Source of the DNA: a virus
Length of the DNA stretch: 58,606 bases
IMG/VR virus record: IMGVR_UViG_3300026528_000001
Location: 1-58,606 of that record
Reading direction: 5' to 3' (one strand)
How positions within the stretch are numbered: the first letter of the stretch is position 1; every line of letters starts with the position of its first letter. The translations under genes and the position numbers were made by a program. The notes beneath the pieces were generated by a model. It was not told the origin of the DNA, did no database searches, and was given only the letters and a program-made list of their open reading frames with translations. Shown here one piece after another: positions 47,501 to 56,400 of this stretch.

Positions 47501-48622
47501 TGGGACCAGTACACTCCGGCCGCGTACATGCACTACGGGGAGGAAGGGCAGGGAGTCCGCAGTCTTCTCCTGGGCGGGTCGGATGGGAAGCTGTACCAGT
47601 CGGGCGGGTCAGATGACAACCTTGTCGCGATCTCCTGCCAGGTGCGCACCGCTTCCAAGGACCAGGGTTCCCCGCGCAACATCAAAGTCTACGGGGACGC
47701 GATTGTGGATGCGGAAGCCGGGGTAATCGCGGGTGTGAGTCTGACCGTGACCCCGGGCTTTGACAACCATTCCCGCCTGCTTACCGCCCGGACCTTCTCC
47801 CTGGGCATACGTGGTCAGACAGTCTTAGAGCTTTCTGATACAAACGACAACGGGGAGGCGCCGCAAGCCAGGAACGTGTCCCTTGACCTGACCTTCACCG
47901 CAGTCTCGGGCTACCCTTGGCTCTACCTCTGGGAGCCGCGCTACCTCGCCTATCCCGAGGCCACAGGTAAACGCGCCACGGACTGGGACGATGCTGGCCA
48001 CCCAGGTGCCAAATGGGTGCAAGGACTGATCATTGAAGCCGACACCCGTGCCACGCTGGATAGTGGTGCCTGGCTCAATACGCCTCGCACCATCCAAGTC
48101 CAAGGTGACGGCGGCGTGGCGATGGCCGCACTCACGGTCACGCACCCTAGGAGGACGGAAAAGGCCTACTCTTTTCCTGGCTTCTTTACCCACCAGATGC
48201 GTCTTGTCCCGCTCGATTCGGGTTTGTGGCGGGAATTCACCGTCCGCTGGGTATGGCAGCCGGCGCCGGAACTCGCCATAGTGTGGGAGACGCCAGACAC
48301 TACGGGAAACGGCAGAGGATTCCAACACTTGCGGGATGGATGGATCGCACACATTTCCACGGCGGACATCACTTGGCGGGTGACCTATGACGGGGTGGCT
48401 TACTCCTACACCATACCCTCGAGTGGTGGGAGGTACGTCAAGACCTACGTCCCTCTGCGTGCGGTCAAGCACAAGGGGCGGCGGCACAAATTGTCTTCCT
48501 CTTGTCCTTTCCGGCTGTATGCTGAGGACTCAGAGGTGAGGACTAGGGACTGGGGCAGTACGGGTTCTTACCGTGTGGAACGTCCCTTTGGCGGGGCAAG
48601 CGGAAGCGGAGCGCAGGTGTAA
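44573..48622 (+). CDS. Large tail protein, tail tubular B-like (1349 residues)
   Basis: The start, FFSKGLFLNAPVDMIPEGGY with ILKNVRSYQQGRIEPRPGF, closely follows the opening of podovirus tail nozzle proteins (T7 gp12-like), which describe ordered parameter strands. Repeated beta motifs follow (YNGRAYVWSTERMFQIL; GPSIYWLARDGIYETQGG; LYFDYKARDTTQATLAYQTD), suggesting a beta-propeller, and the C-terminus carries further beta domains. It is longer than gp12, so extra receptor or platform domains are likely. Confidence 0.65.
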   Translation: MARQEFKPDTHRFFSKGLFLNAPVDMIPEGGYPILKNVRSYQQGRIEPRPGFTVVSPTAPMGGDVVSGQSPVHSARRLQGSATTWARVVGTGTHLAVGQQSFADVDSGYSGDPLSLVPAVPQGSPSPWVYVGDRSRMRKVSDSGTVRKVGLPPPTEPPTVTLDAPNYDLFNNTEALTGWANAGTAGALFLVGYRVSQSITAIAFDSGTTGWASIGTALAYLDSAIRAGMHLQLDPGGTHDEFVIAESVHPAVATSTIAGIIYDSGTTGACVIALADPGDDYVVDSLIKIDTEVVRVVSVTPGPDGSNSFRCVTTSNHVVGETVTGIGSVRAYCKKTHIVTETVRANAIRSDITAGLGYVQLTQPVNLNRHLDDIIHVSVKFSDISKVTEGKILFDVDSGTNDFAHNFYFLAFHPSDLVPAVAEAKTIAEARTNAVTRYGDSKPLRDTQVVVSPTVRPGSPADVRGTLDPVSPGPLPSQSQVSVSGDLVPNPRVVPGPPFGTIRTVLDPGSGRPVAATTPRATETSSAWSDFATSREIAPGSDQWLELRFTLRDLIRVGSDSSRNLGNVAKIRIQLTVTATVTLSFSSLWILRGPGPEVGDVGAPYVYRYRCRHRDTGVRSNFSPVSRGEVSPHRTPVLVTLPYVSDSDVSHLDVERFGGDLLGWRYVGTAENVVGGSVLHDTLSDDVVAASASEGNMNFQLWPTIGTAVSGTANVVGPVVLDSGTGFNTAWAPGTTIEISGKQYTIDRVISTSRLELVETAPTASAVAWSVQAPVIQGQPLPALWGPLDGFLFGCGDPANPGTLYCSNGNNPDSTQENHKVEVTPATEPLQNGCVYNGRAYVWSTERMFQILRDPVTGLPLLPFEIPNARGLYSRWAFAVGPSIYWLARDGIYETQGGAPRSLTDAALYPLFPHEGQDGQAVNGYSPPDLPVRASITDQPPRLRLAYYEDWLYFDYKARDTTQATLAYQTDAGAWYWDQYTPAAYMHYGEEGQGVRSLLLGGSDGKLYQSGGSDDNLVAISCQVRTASKDQGSPRNIKVYGDAIVDAEAGVIAGVSLTVTPGFDNHSRLLTARTFSLGIRGQTVLELSDTNDNGEAPQARNVSLDLTFTAVSGYPWLYLWEPRYLAYPEATGKRATDWDDAGHPGAKWVQGLIIEADTRATLDSGAWLNTPRTIQVQGDGGVAMAALTVTHPRRTEKAYSFPGFFTHQMRLVPLDSGLWREFTVRWVWQPAPELAIVWETPDTTGNGRGFQHLRDGWIAHISTADITWRVTYDGVAYSYTIPSSGGRYVKTYVPLRAVKHKGRRHKLSSSCPFRLYAEDSEVRTRDWGSTGSYRVERPFGGASGSGAQV

Positions 48623-48787
48623 ATGGCTGAGGCGAGGTACTACCCTAACCTGGACGAGTTGAAGGACCCGATGCGCCTGGAGTTTGTGGTGCGTTCACTG
48701 TTCGACCGGCTCTACGCGATGGAGAACCGGGTGAGGGATCTCGAGAGACAACTGCAGAGCCAGACGCAGGTGAAGAGGAAAGAGTGA
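48623..48787 (+). CDS. Small helical protein (54 residues)
   Basis: A coiled-coil-like sequence (LEFVVRSLFDRLYAMENRVR; LERQLQSQTQVKRKE). The ATG starts one base after the tail gene stop, and it ends in a GTGA overlap. Probably a short structural or assembly helix. Confidence 0.6.
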   Translation: MAEARYYPNLDELKDPMRLEFVVRSLFDRLYAMENRVRDLERQLQSQTQVKRKE

Positions 48788-49161
48788 AATACGAACTCCT
48801 TGACCCTAATGACTGGCCGCGCCTTCTGGAACTGGTTGATCCCATGACTGTTCCTATCCCCCCTCCCCACACCGCCTCTGCCGTGGTAGCCCGGGATGAT
48901 TCCGACCATGGCCGTGTCACAGGCGCGCTCTTTCTCCAACCCGCACTCCATATGGAACCATTGGTTATTCATCCGGTGTACTCGGGGTACGTCAACTACG
49001 CGCGCATGGTGCGGCTCTTCGAAGACAACATGGCCCGTCTCGGCGGCGGGGAGTACTACGTGTTTGCCCCGGACGGTAGGATAGCCAGAATGGCAGAACT
49101 GGTTGGGATGCAGAGGCTGCCCTATACCGTGTATCGCAAGACCGTGGAAGGAGGAAGTTGA
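48784..49161 (+). CDS. GNAT-like protein, possibly reduced (125 residues)
   Basis: The C-terminal half (YARMVRLFEDNMARLGGGEY to GMQRLPYTVYRKTV) has the helix-strand-helix end of GNAT acetyltransferases, as seen in phage proteins near tail genes. The N-terminal half lacks a clear acetyl-CoA loop, so activity is doubtful. GTG start at a four-base overlap. Confidence 0.5.
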   Translation: MKYELLDPNDWPRLLELVDPMTVPIPPPHTASAVVARDDSDHGRVTGALFLQPALHMEPLVIHPVYSGYVNYARMVRLFEDNMARLGGGEYYVFAPDGRIARMAELVGMQRLPYTVYRKTVEGGS

Positions 49162-49162
49162 C

Positions 49163-49999
49163 ATGCCATTTCTGGCTCCATTGATTCCCGCCGTTATTGG
49201 CGGGATTGGCGCCCTCGGTGGTGCCGGCACAGGCGCGGCCCTGGCTCGGGCGGGCATAGGTCTTGGTACTGGTCTGCTTGGGTCCAAGCTGGGTGGCGGC
49301 GTTGGTGGGGCTAACCCGCAACTGAATCCCTACGAATCCGGTGCCATGGCCAACCTACAAAGTCTCATGGGCCAGTTGGGCCAGTATGGCCCTCAATTCA
49401 TGTCACGCGCGGAGCAGGCCTATGGCCCGGCTCAGTCTTACTGGTCGCGTCTCCTTGCCGGGAACCGCCCTGCGGTCATGGGCGCCCTGGGTCCTGAGAT
49501 AGAGGCGCTTACGGGGCAACAGCAGCAAGTCAGGCAAATACAGGGGGAGTTACAGCCGCGGGGCGGTCCCGGGGCGGCCTTCATGGCGCAGCTTCCCTAC
49601 CAGACGGCGGGACAAATAGGCGCGCTGATGTCACAAGCCCGTGGGGGTGCGGCCACCAGTCTGGGGCAATTGGCCGGTACCGCTGGGCAACTGGGCCTTG
49701 GCGCTTTCAGGGAGCAGCAGGGGGCTGCCAGCGGGATATTGGACACGGTGCTGCGGCAGAAGTATCTGGATCTCTACCGTCGGCAGCAGGAGTTCGACCG
49801 GGCCAGAACCATCGGCAAGGGAATCTACGGCTTGTTGGGTGGACTGCCGGGTGGAGGCACCCCATCCGGGGAACCTCCGCTCAGCCCGAAGGAGTTTCCC
49901 GGCACAGGAGTTCCTACAGGCACGCCATTCCCCGGCGCTACGCCGCCGTTTCTCCCTGGTGGCACCGGCATACCGCCACTTGGCGGTTTCCCATGGTGA
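49163..49999 (+). CDS. Internal virion/ejection protein (278 residues)
   Basis: The N-terminus is a Gly/Ala membrane-like segment (PLIPAVIGGIGALGGAGTGA and LGTGLLGSKLGGGVGG). The centre is helical and Gln/Ala-rich (AYGPAQSYWSRLLAG; LRQKYLDLYRRQQEFDRA) and the tail is Gly/Pro-rich. This is typical of podovirus ejection proteins that form the DNA-delivery channel (gp14-like). GGAGG precedes the ATG. Confidence 0.65.
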   Translation: MPFLAPLIPAVIGGIGALGGAGTGAALARAGIGLGTGLLGSKLGGGVGGANPQLNPYESGAMANLQSLMGQLGQYGPQFMSRAEQAYGPAQSYWSRLLAGNRPAVMGALGPEIEALTGQQQQVRQIQGELQPRGGPGAAFMAQLPYQTAGQIGALMSQARGGAATSLGQLAGTAGQLGLGAFREQQGAASGILDTVLRQKYLDLYRRQQEFDRARTIGKGIYGLLGGLPGGGTPSGEPPLSPKEFPGTGVPTGTPFPGATPPFLPGGTGIPPLGGFPW

Positions 50000-50010
50000 G
50001 GTATTGACCT

Positions 50011-51630
50011 ATGAGCGTCTTTGGTGTCCTCACGGGCATGGCCGAGGCCCATGCGGAGAAGCAGAAGACCCTGTTCGAGAAAGAGATGGAGCGCCGTCAG
50101 ACGCTGGCCAACCTCTACCTGAAATTCGCCATGGATCCAGGCACCAGACCAGAGGCTATGGGACCCATGCTCCAGACTGGGCTTTCAATCATGGCTCACC
50201 CGCCGGATAAGAAGCTGCCACCCAAGTACGAGGACATCACACCGTTTCTGACAACCACGCTACCGGCGGGGAAACAGACGATATCCGCTCAGGAGACGCC
50301 AGGATTCCAGCCAGCCACGCCTACTGGTGGCGGTATGCCTGCGGTTCCACCGGTTCCTGGATTCAGTGGGATTGGTCCTCTGGCTCCCGGACAGTCGCGG
50401 GAAGATATTCCAGGCATCCCGGCATTGCCATCTCTACCTGGACCCGCCGCCCCAGCCATGCCAAGCGTGAGCCTGCCACCTCCCCCTCCACCTCCCGCCG
50501 TCCAAGTTTCTTCCCGCTACACCCCGGAGGAAATGTCAGAGATGGCAGCCGCGGCGGCAGAGGCCAAGATGGCGGCAGAGTACCCCTACAAAGCCGCGCT
50601 GGCTCGTGTGGAGCATCCGATACAGCCGCATGAGATAGGCCAGTACGGTCTCTATCTCCCAAGCACAGGCCAAACCATCTCTCCTCCCTCAGGCGTCTCA
50701 CTTCCGATAGAGCAGCAGAGGTGGGAGGCGGCGGCCATCTCTGTGGCGCAGAAGGAAAAGGTTCCAGTGGACTGGTCTCGCCCGGTAGGTCCGCAACTGT
50801 CGCCGACACTCAAGCCCGCCGTCACCCAGGAGTACGAGCGGCTGACGAAGAAGCCGCCCGATGAAACCATGCAAGTGCTCCGGCAGATGCTGACCCAGAA
50901 GCATGAACTGGAGCTCGAGGACCTGAAGGCGCGGCGTGGGCCTGAGGCTGTCAATACTTGGGTGGATAAGCTCGACGCCAGCCAGGGCGGCGACCCGGAC
51001 GACTGGTGGAACGTCCCGAACGAGATCCGCACACAGGTGAAGGTGCGAGCGGCCCAACGTGGCGTGGCGGTCCCGACGCGCAAGCTTCCGACAGAGATGA
51101 AAAACAAGGAAGAGTCTGCGGACATGGCGCTGTCAGCAATTGACGCGCTTTCCGCACTGGCTGAGGCCAACCCGAACCTGATCGGACCAGTCTTTGGAAG
51201 GATAGGATTAACAGAGCAGGCATTCGGGGCGTCCTTCCGTGATCCGAGGGAAGCCCAGATAGCGCAGGAGATGCGCACCCGGATGGTCTACCTTCTGGGT
51301 CTTGAATCCAAAGCCCTCTTCGGCGGCAGAACGGCGCATCAGTTGGTGGAGAAGCTTGAGAAGGGAAGTGCCGGCCCGACACAGGATCTCAACTTGCTAA
51401 GAGGCAGCATCACAGGGATGCGCTGGCACGCGAACAACGTGAAGCGCGAGGGGGCGGCATACCGGTTTGGCGGGATGCAGACACCTGCCGGCAGGGCGGC
51501 GGCGGAAAGGGTGGGAGGCCCGCCTGCAGCCGTAGTCGGTGGCATCGTGACAAGCGGTGGGAAGCGCTACCGGGTGGTCGCGGTCAACCCGGACGGTAGC
51601 GTGGACGTGGATCCCAAAGAGGTCAAGTGA
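50011..51630 (+). CDS. Internal virion/ejection protein (539 residues)
   Basis: A helical N-terminus (MAEAHAEKQKTLFEKEMERR), a long Pro-rich middle (about residues 100-180), then mixed helical regions (LRQMLTQKHELELEDLKARR) and a C-terminal beta end (GKRYRVVAVNPDGSVDVDP). The place between two other ejection proteins suggests a shared role. No enzyme motif was found. Confidence 0.6.
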   Translation: MSVFGVLTGMAEAHAEKQKTLFEKEMERRQTLANLYLKFAMDPGTRPEAMGPMLQTGLSIMAHPPDKKLPPKYEDITPFLTTTLPAGKQTISAQETPGFQPATPTGGGMPAVPPVPGFSGIGPLAPGQSREDIPGIPALPSLPGPAAPAMPSVSLPPPPPPPAVQVSSRYTPEEMSEMAAAAAEAKMAAEYPYKAALARVEHPIQPHEIGQYGLYLPSTGQTISPPSGVSLPIEQQRWEAAAISVAQKEKVPVDWSRPVGPQLSPTLKPAVTQEYERLTKKPPDETMQVLRQMLTQKHELELEDLKARRGPEAVNTWVDKLDASQGGDPDDWWNVPNEIRTQVKVRAAQRGVAVPTRKLPTEMKNKEESADMALSAIDALSALAEANPNLIGPVFGRIGLTEQAFGASFRDPREAQIAQEMRTRMVYLLGLESKALFGGRTAHQLVEKLEKGSAGPTQDLNLLRGSITGMRWHANNVKREGAAYRFGGMQTPAGRAAAERVGGPPAAVVGGIVTSGGKRYRVVAVNPDGSVDVDPKEVK

Positions 51631-51634
51631 GGGG

Positions 51635-52708
51635 ATGCCTCAGACTCTGCGACTCAAGCCGGAAGAGATCACCACAACTGAGCCACCATCTCCAGCTTCT
51701 AATACGATACGGCTCAAGCCGGGTGACATTTCCGGTGTGGAGCCGCCGCCATTCAGCCCGCCACCGGATCTGCCACGCAAGTGGTGGCAGCTCCCACAAC
51801 CGGGACCAACATGGAAAGAGATAGGTGCTGAGTCGCCTCCGGGGCCGGATCAGGCCTATGGCCAGGAACTGATTGGCGCGGGCAAGTCCGCTCTCGGCAC
51901 CGCCTACCAAGCTGCCCGCCTTCCTCTCGCTGCCATGGCACGTCCTTGGGCCCGTGCTGCGGGGAAAGAGTCGCCCTCACTGATTGGCCAGACTCCTGAA
52001 CCTTTGCGTCCCACCGATGACGCTCAGATGATCGGGACCGCCTTTGAGCGCATTGCCGAAACCTTGGTCGCTCCAGAACTGTGGGGTGCCAGGCTGGGTG
52101 TCATTGTCCCAGCAATTCAAAACATGGCATCGCAAGCCGGTGTGAATTGGCTTCAGGGAGGAACTAAAGAAGAGGTCGCGCTCGCGACGGCTCTTGGCGC
52201 GTTGCCATCCGGTGTGGGTGTGGTGACGCGGAGGACTGGAGATTGGATTCGCGCCTGGAAACCAGAAACAGTGACAAAGCTGGTGGAACGTATCGGGAAA
52301 GTCCTGCCGTATCTTGGTGCCGCCTACGGGCACCACATGGGAGAGACGGGGGGCGCCGTACTGGGTTACGCGACCGGCCATGCCGGCAGGGAACTGGGCG
52401 AGTGGATTGCGGGTAAGTTGGCTGGCCGTCTTGGCACCACAAGCCGCCTGCCTGGTGCGGCTGGTTACACTGCTCCATGGCTCAAGCCGCCGGGAGTGCC
52501 GGGAGTGACGACGGAAGAGGCGGTGAGACTTCTCCCTGGGCTGGCGCAACCGGAGATGCAGGTGCCCAGTGGAGAGCAACAGGCGCCTACGGGAAAGGTT
52601 GTGATTCGCCGTCCTGGTCAAAAGCCCGAGACGGTGGATGTGTACGTTGATGCTGAGGGAAGAGTAAGACTTGGCGGGGGACAGGGGGAGACGGTCCCCC
52701 GCCAATAA
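51635..52708 (+). CDS. Internal virion/ejection protein (357 residues)
   Basis: The N-terminus has two copies of a short motif, TLRLKPEEI and TIRLKPGDI, which may bind a partner. The middle is Ala/Gly-rich with membrane-like helices (HHMGETGGAVLGYATGHAG). A beta-rich end (GKVVIRRPGQKPETVDVYVD) closes it. The ATG at 51635 is chosen over an upstream in-frame start that overlaps the previous gene. Confidence 0.58.
   Translation: MPQTLRLKPEEITTTEPPSPASNTIRLKPGDISGVEPPPFSPPPDLPRKWWQLPQPGPTWKEIGAESPPGPDQAYGQELIGAGKSALGTAYQAARLPLAAMARPWARAAGKESPSLIGQTPEPLRPTDDAQMIGTAFERIAETLVAPELWGARLGVIVPAIQNMASQAGVNWLQGGTKEEVALATALGALPSGVGVVTRRTGDWIRAWKPETVTKLVERIGKVLPYLGAAYGHHMGETGGAVLGYATGHAGRELGEWIAGKLAGRLGTTSRLPGAAGYTAPWLKPPGVPGVTTEEAVRLLPGLAQPEMQVPSGEQQAPTGKVVIRRPGQKPETVDVYVDAEGRVRLGGGQGETVPRQ
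52673..52703. terminator. Hairpin between convergent genes
   Basis: GGCGGGGGAC (52673-52682) pairs perfectly with GTCCCCCGCC (52694-52703) around an 11-base loop. It overlaps the end of the rightward virion gene and precedes the end of the antisense moron (52712), where termination in either direction would be useful. No T-run follows. Confidence 0.45.
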
Positions 52709-52711
52709 GGC

Positions 52712-53140
52712 TCAAGGCACAAGATGGCAGAAACCACCCACATCACATATCATCCTGTATAAACTTCCGTCTGGACGCTCAAATGTTCTTGGTGTTGGAT
52801 AGGTCATGGGTGTGGTTATGGAGTTAGATGAGATACCCAGACAACATCCAGCAGCTAGGCCCCGGTCGATTATTTCTGCCGTCGATGCGGATAGAGCCTT
52901 CCAGTAGCTGGCATCCGGGTAGATTGAAAAGGATGGTTCTCTGGTTGTATAGGTCGTGCCAACGACGAAGTCACGGCCTATAAACCCAATGGAAAACGAG
53001 TCGTTGGCAGACTGGCGCGTGGTGATATGGTAGTCCAGGTTGCCGAGGAAGCCGTTGGACCAAGTCGTCAAGTCTTGAGTATAACCAGTTGCAGAAAGGG
53101 CCATCACAGCCAGTGTCAGAAGCAGTAAGGTTCTTGTCAT
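52712..53140 (-). CDS. Exported moron protein (142 residues)
   Basis: MTRTLLLLTLAVMALSATGY is a Sec signal peptide. The mature part is Ser/Thr/Tyr-rich with four Cys (GCCLG and CDVGGFC), suggesting a disulfide-bonded periplasmic or surface protein. It is antisense to the internal virion genes and coupled by ATGA to the gene upstream. It may alter the host surface, for example against superinfection; this is inferred from export and position. Confidence 0.62.
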   Translation of the reverse strand: MTRTLLLLTLAVMALSATGYTQDLTTWSNGFLGNLDYHITTRQSANDSFSIGFIGRDFVVGTTYTTREPSFSIYPDASYWKALSASTAEIIDRGLAAGCCLGISSNSITTPMTYPTPRTFERPDGSLYRMICDVGGFCHLVP

Positions 53141-53346
53141 TTGTGTTTCTCCTTTTTGGAATCATCCACGATAAGTCCATGGTCATCGAGTATCCCGCGA
53201 TGAAGTCCGAAGCTCTTGTGCCACTGCCACATGTTATTTGCCGTCTCACCGCGCCATATGTCGGTCTTGGTACGGTCTTGGTAATGGTCGCCGACGCGAC
53301 CAACCACGAAGTCTCCCCCGGGAGTTTTTGCAATGTAGCGTTTCAT
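53137..53346 (-). CDS. Small cytoplasmic moron protein (69 residues)
   Basis: KTPGGDFVVGRVGDHYQDRT and ANNMWQWHKSFGLHRGI give a basic, His/Trp-rich protein with no signal peptide. It is the first gene after promoter P4, with the ATG only about three bases after the predicted transcript start, and it is coupled to the exported protein. Function unknown. Confidence 0.58.
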   Translation of the reverse strand: MKRYIAKTPGGDFVVGRVGDHYQDRTKTDIWRGETANNMWQWHKSFGLHRGILDDHGLIVDDSKKEKHK

Positions 53347-53355
53347 GAAAGTGAG

Positions 53356-53385
53356 ACTGTAAGATTTGTGTTGCCTGTGAGTCAA
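53356..53385 (-). promoter_or_regulatory. Promoter P4 for the antisense moron
   Basis: TTGACT (53385-53380), an 18-base spacer and TACAGT (53361-53356). The region after the -35 box, CACAGGCAACACA, matches P1-P3. The transcript would be nearly leaderless at the ATG 53346. Confidence 0.62.
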
Positions 53386-53429
53386 TAGTCCAGATGAGCT
53401 AGCCCTTTGCGCTAGCCAGTGGTTACTCT

Positions 53430-56400
53430 GTGAACGGAAACTCGCCTTTTGACCCCTACTACTACGATCCGACAGAGGTGCGTCGCCGACTGGCCGAATT
53501 GGCAGGCACACCACTCCTTCCCGAACTGCCTTCCCCTCGGCAGTACGATGTGGGTATCGGCCCCGGTCAGATGACTCCTACGGAGATAGGTGTCAGATCC
53601 TTCATGGACCAACTCACGGGCAGGAGTTACAACTTGGCAAGGCCGCTGACTTCCCCCACCAACTTGGCCATCCTGGGCGGCACGGCTGTGGCTCCAGAAC
53701 TGGCACCCTTCGCCTCCCGCGCCTTTGGACTTGGGATGGGTACGGTCGGGCTTCATGAGGCTGAGTCAGGGAAGTACCCAGAGGCGGCCACATCTTTGGG
53801 TTTAGGTCTGATGGGACTAGCTGGACCCAGCCTTCGTTCCGGCCAGCGTGTTGACTTACGGACAACACAAATGTTACCATACGGATCAGAGGTACCTTAT
53901 GCCGAAAGACCCGCGGGAATTGTCAGAGAACCGGAACCCACAGGAGCGCCCGGCGGTGGTCCAGTACCCGCTCGAGGAGTGCCATATCTGGCACGACCTC
54001 GATCCGGAGTGTCTCTGCTCGGCCTGTCGATCCGCCGCGACCTCGCCAACCGCGACTGGGTTGACCTCCGGGGAAAACAAGTAAACACTTCTGAAGACAT
54101 TGCCGCCGCCGCGCAGACTTTCCGTAGTCCGCAGTTTGAGACTTTCCATGTTCTCTATGTCAATAAGAATGGACAGATAGCAGGGCATGAGGCGCTGACG
54201 AGCAGGCTTCCCGCTGGTGTGGCGCCGTTCGCTGAGGGTCAATCTGCGCGTTTTGCGTATGGGATAAACAGCCGCGCTAAACGTCTCGAGGCTAGCGACG
54301 TGTGGCTGCTTCACAATCATCCTAGTGGGCGTACCATACCATCACGGGAAGACGTTTCCATAACACGGTCATTGGCAGGACGTGTGCCCAGATTGAGAGG
54401 ACAGCTCATCATCAATGATGTGTCATATGGCGAGATTTCACCAACGGGTAGTGTTTATCAAAGGAGCTTGCCGGAAGCGGCTAGGGTTACTACTGGTCTT
54501 GGTGAAGCGGAAGTACCGCATCCGGAACTTGGTCGTACCATCATGAGTAGCCTCGACGTGGCTTCGGTCGGGCGGATTCTGAAAACACCAGAGAATATGG
54601 TAAGTCTGGTCTACCGTAGCTCGGATGGTGCTGTGCGTGCTATCGAGTCTGTTCCGGTGAACCTCTATCTCAAGTCGGATGATATGGCCGATTGGATACG
54701 CGGCCGGCAACGTGAGTACGGTGCTTCGATGGCTTTATCCTATTATGACTCGACAGGGCGCTTTGCTCCTGAGGTTACTGAAGCCGGACTGAAATTGATA
54801 CGCACTCGCGCGATACGAGACGGCATACTCGGTTCAGAAGGCGGTCAAACTAGGTCTCTGGAGGACTTTGCGGGTGTGACGAGAGAGCCGGAACAGTGGC
54901 CGAAGAGTATCCGTATACGTGAACCGGAAGAGCCACTACAGTCCCGTCTTGTTTCGCCTTTCTACAGTCAATTAGAGCGTGTGATTGAGGCCAAGATGCC
55001 CAATGTCACCACGGTAGACCAGCTCCAGGGGATACTGAAGGACCCGAGGATTAAAGGGACAGAGCTTGAGGCAACAGGCCTTCAGCGGTGGCTGGACACA
55101 TTTAAGGGAAGCACCAAGAAGATCACGAAGGACGAGGTGAGAAGGCAACTGGCGCTGGGGAAGGTGGAACTGAAGGACGTGACATACGCGGAGGAAGACC
55201 CGGCCGTCATGGCGAAAAGAAGTACTCTTGACGCCCAGATCAAGTCCACGCAGAGCGAGTTAAACGATGTCTACTACTACGACCGTGACGCGAAGGACTG
55301 GCTGCAACGAGTCGAGAAGTTGAACAAACAACTGGAGGATCTGAGCTATGCGCGGGCCGAGATACCGGAGCCACCAGAGGAACCGAAATTCGGCAGGCAG
55401 AAACTCCAGCTTGAGGGTGGGACCAACTACCGGGAAAAGCTCCTGGTGATGCCGGGAGGGGAGAAGGTCATCGACTGGAGGGTCACTGGTCCAGGCGGTC
55501 GCGTCAGAACCTTCCCCACCGAGGCTGAGGCACGCATTTACACCAATCAGTGGTACGGGCGTCCCGATCCGCCCTTGGTTACTATTGAAAGGGTTACGAG
55601 GCGGGAGCCCTATGTGGAACCGCATTTTAATGTGGAAGGCGTGGTGGCTCATGGCCGCTTCACCGACCGGACCACCACTGCGGGAGAGCCGATGCTCTTC
55701 GGGGAAGAGCTCCAGTCTCAGGCAGCTCTGGACGTGCGCAAGGCCAGAGAAGCAGGCGAGCTATCCCCATGGAAGGGGTTTCCCTTTGAGAAGAACTGGC
55801 ATGAACTGATGTTGTGGCGTGCGCTCAGGATGGCCGCGGAGGAGGGGAAGACCAGGTTTGGGTGGACCACTGGGGAGCAGCAGATAGAGAGGTACAATCT
55901 CGGCAGACATATCGACAGTCTCAGTGTGGCTCAGAGTCCGCAGGGTCACTTTATTCTCGACATGAGAGGCGGGCGTTTACCCGGAGGTTATCAAGTCACT
56001 ACCGTATCGCCTGAGCAACTGCCCGACTATGTGGGAACTGAACTGGCGCAAAAGATCAAAGCTGAAGTTGAGCCAGGAGGCAAGTTCAAGGACTATTCAG
56101 GCTTAGACCTTCGTGTGGGTGGCGAGGGCAAGCGGCAGCTTTACGACCAGATGCTGACCCAGGCGGCTAACCGGATAGGCAAGCGGTACGGGGCGAAGGT
56201 GGAAGACGTGACGATGCCCACCAACGTGCCACAGATAGTCCAGACGGGGAACACATGGATCGTCAAAAGCACCATCACAGGCCAGCCGCTGTACGAAGGG
56301 GCCACAAGGCAAGCGGCCATGGATTTCATCAATGAGATGCAGGAGCTTGGGTCTGTGGCTAAAGGTGAAGGTCTAACCACGGTCCACAGCATCCCGATTA

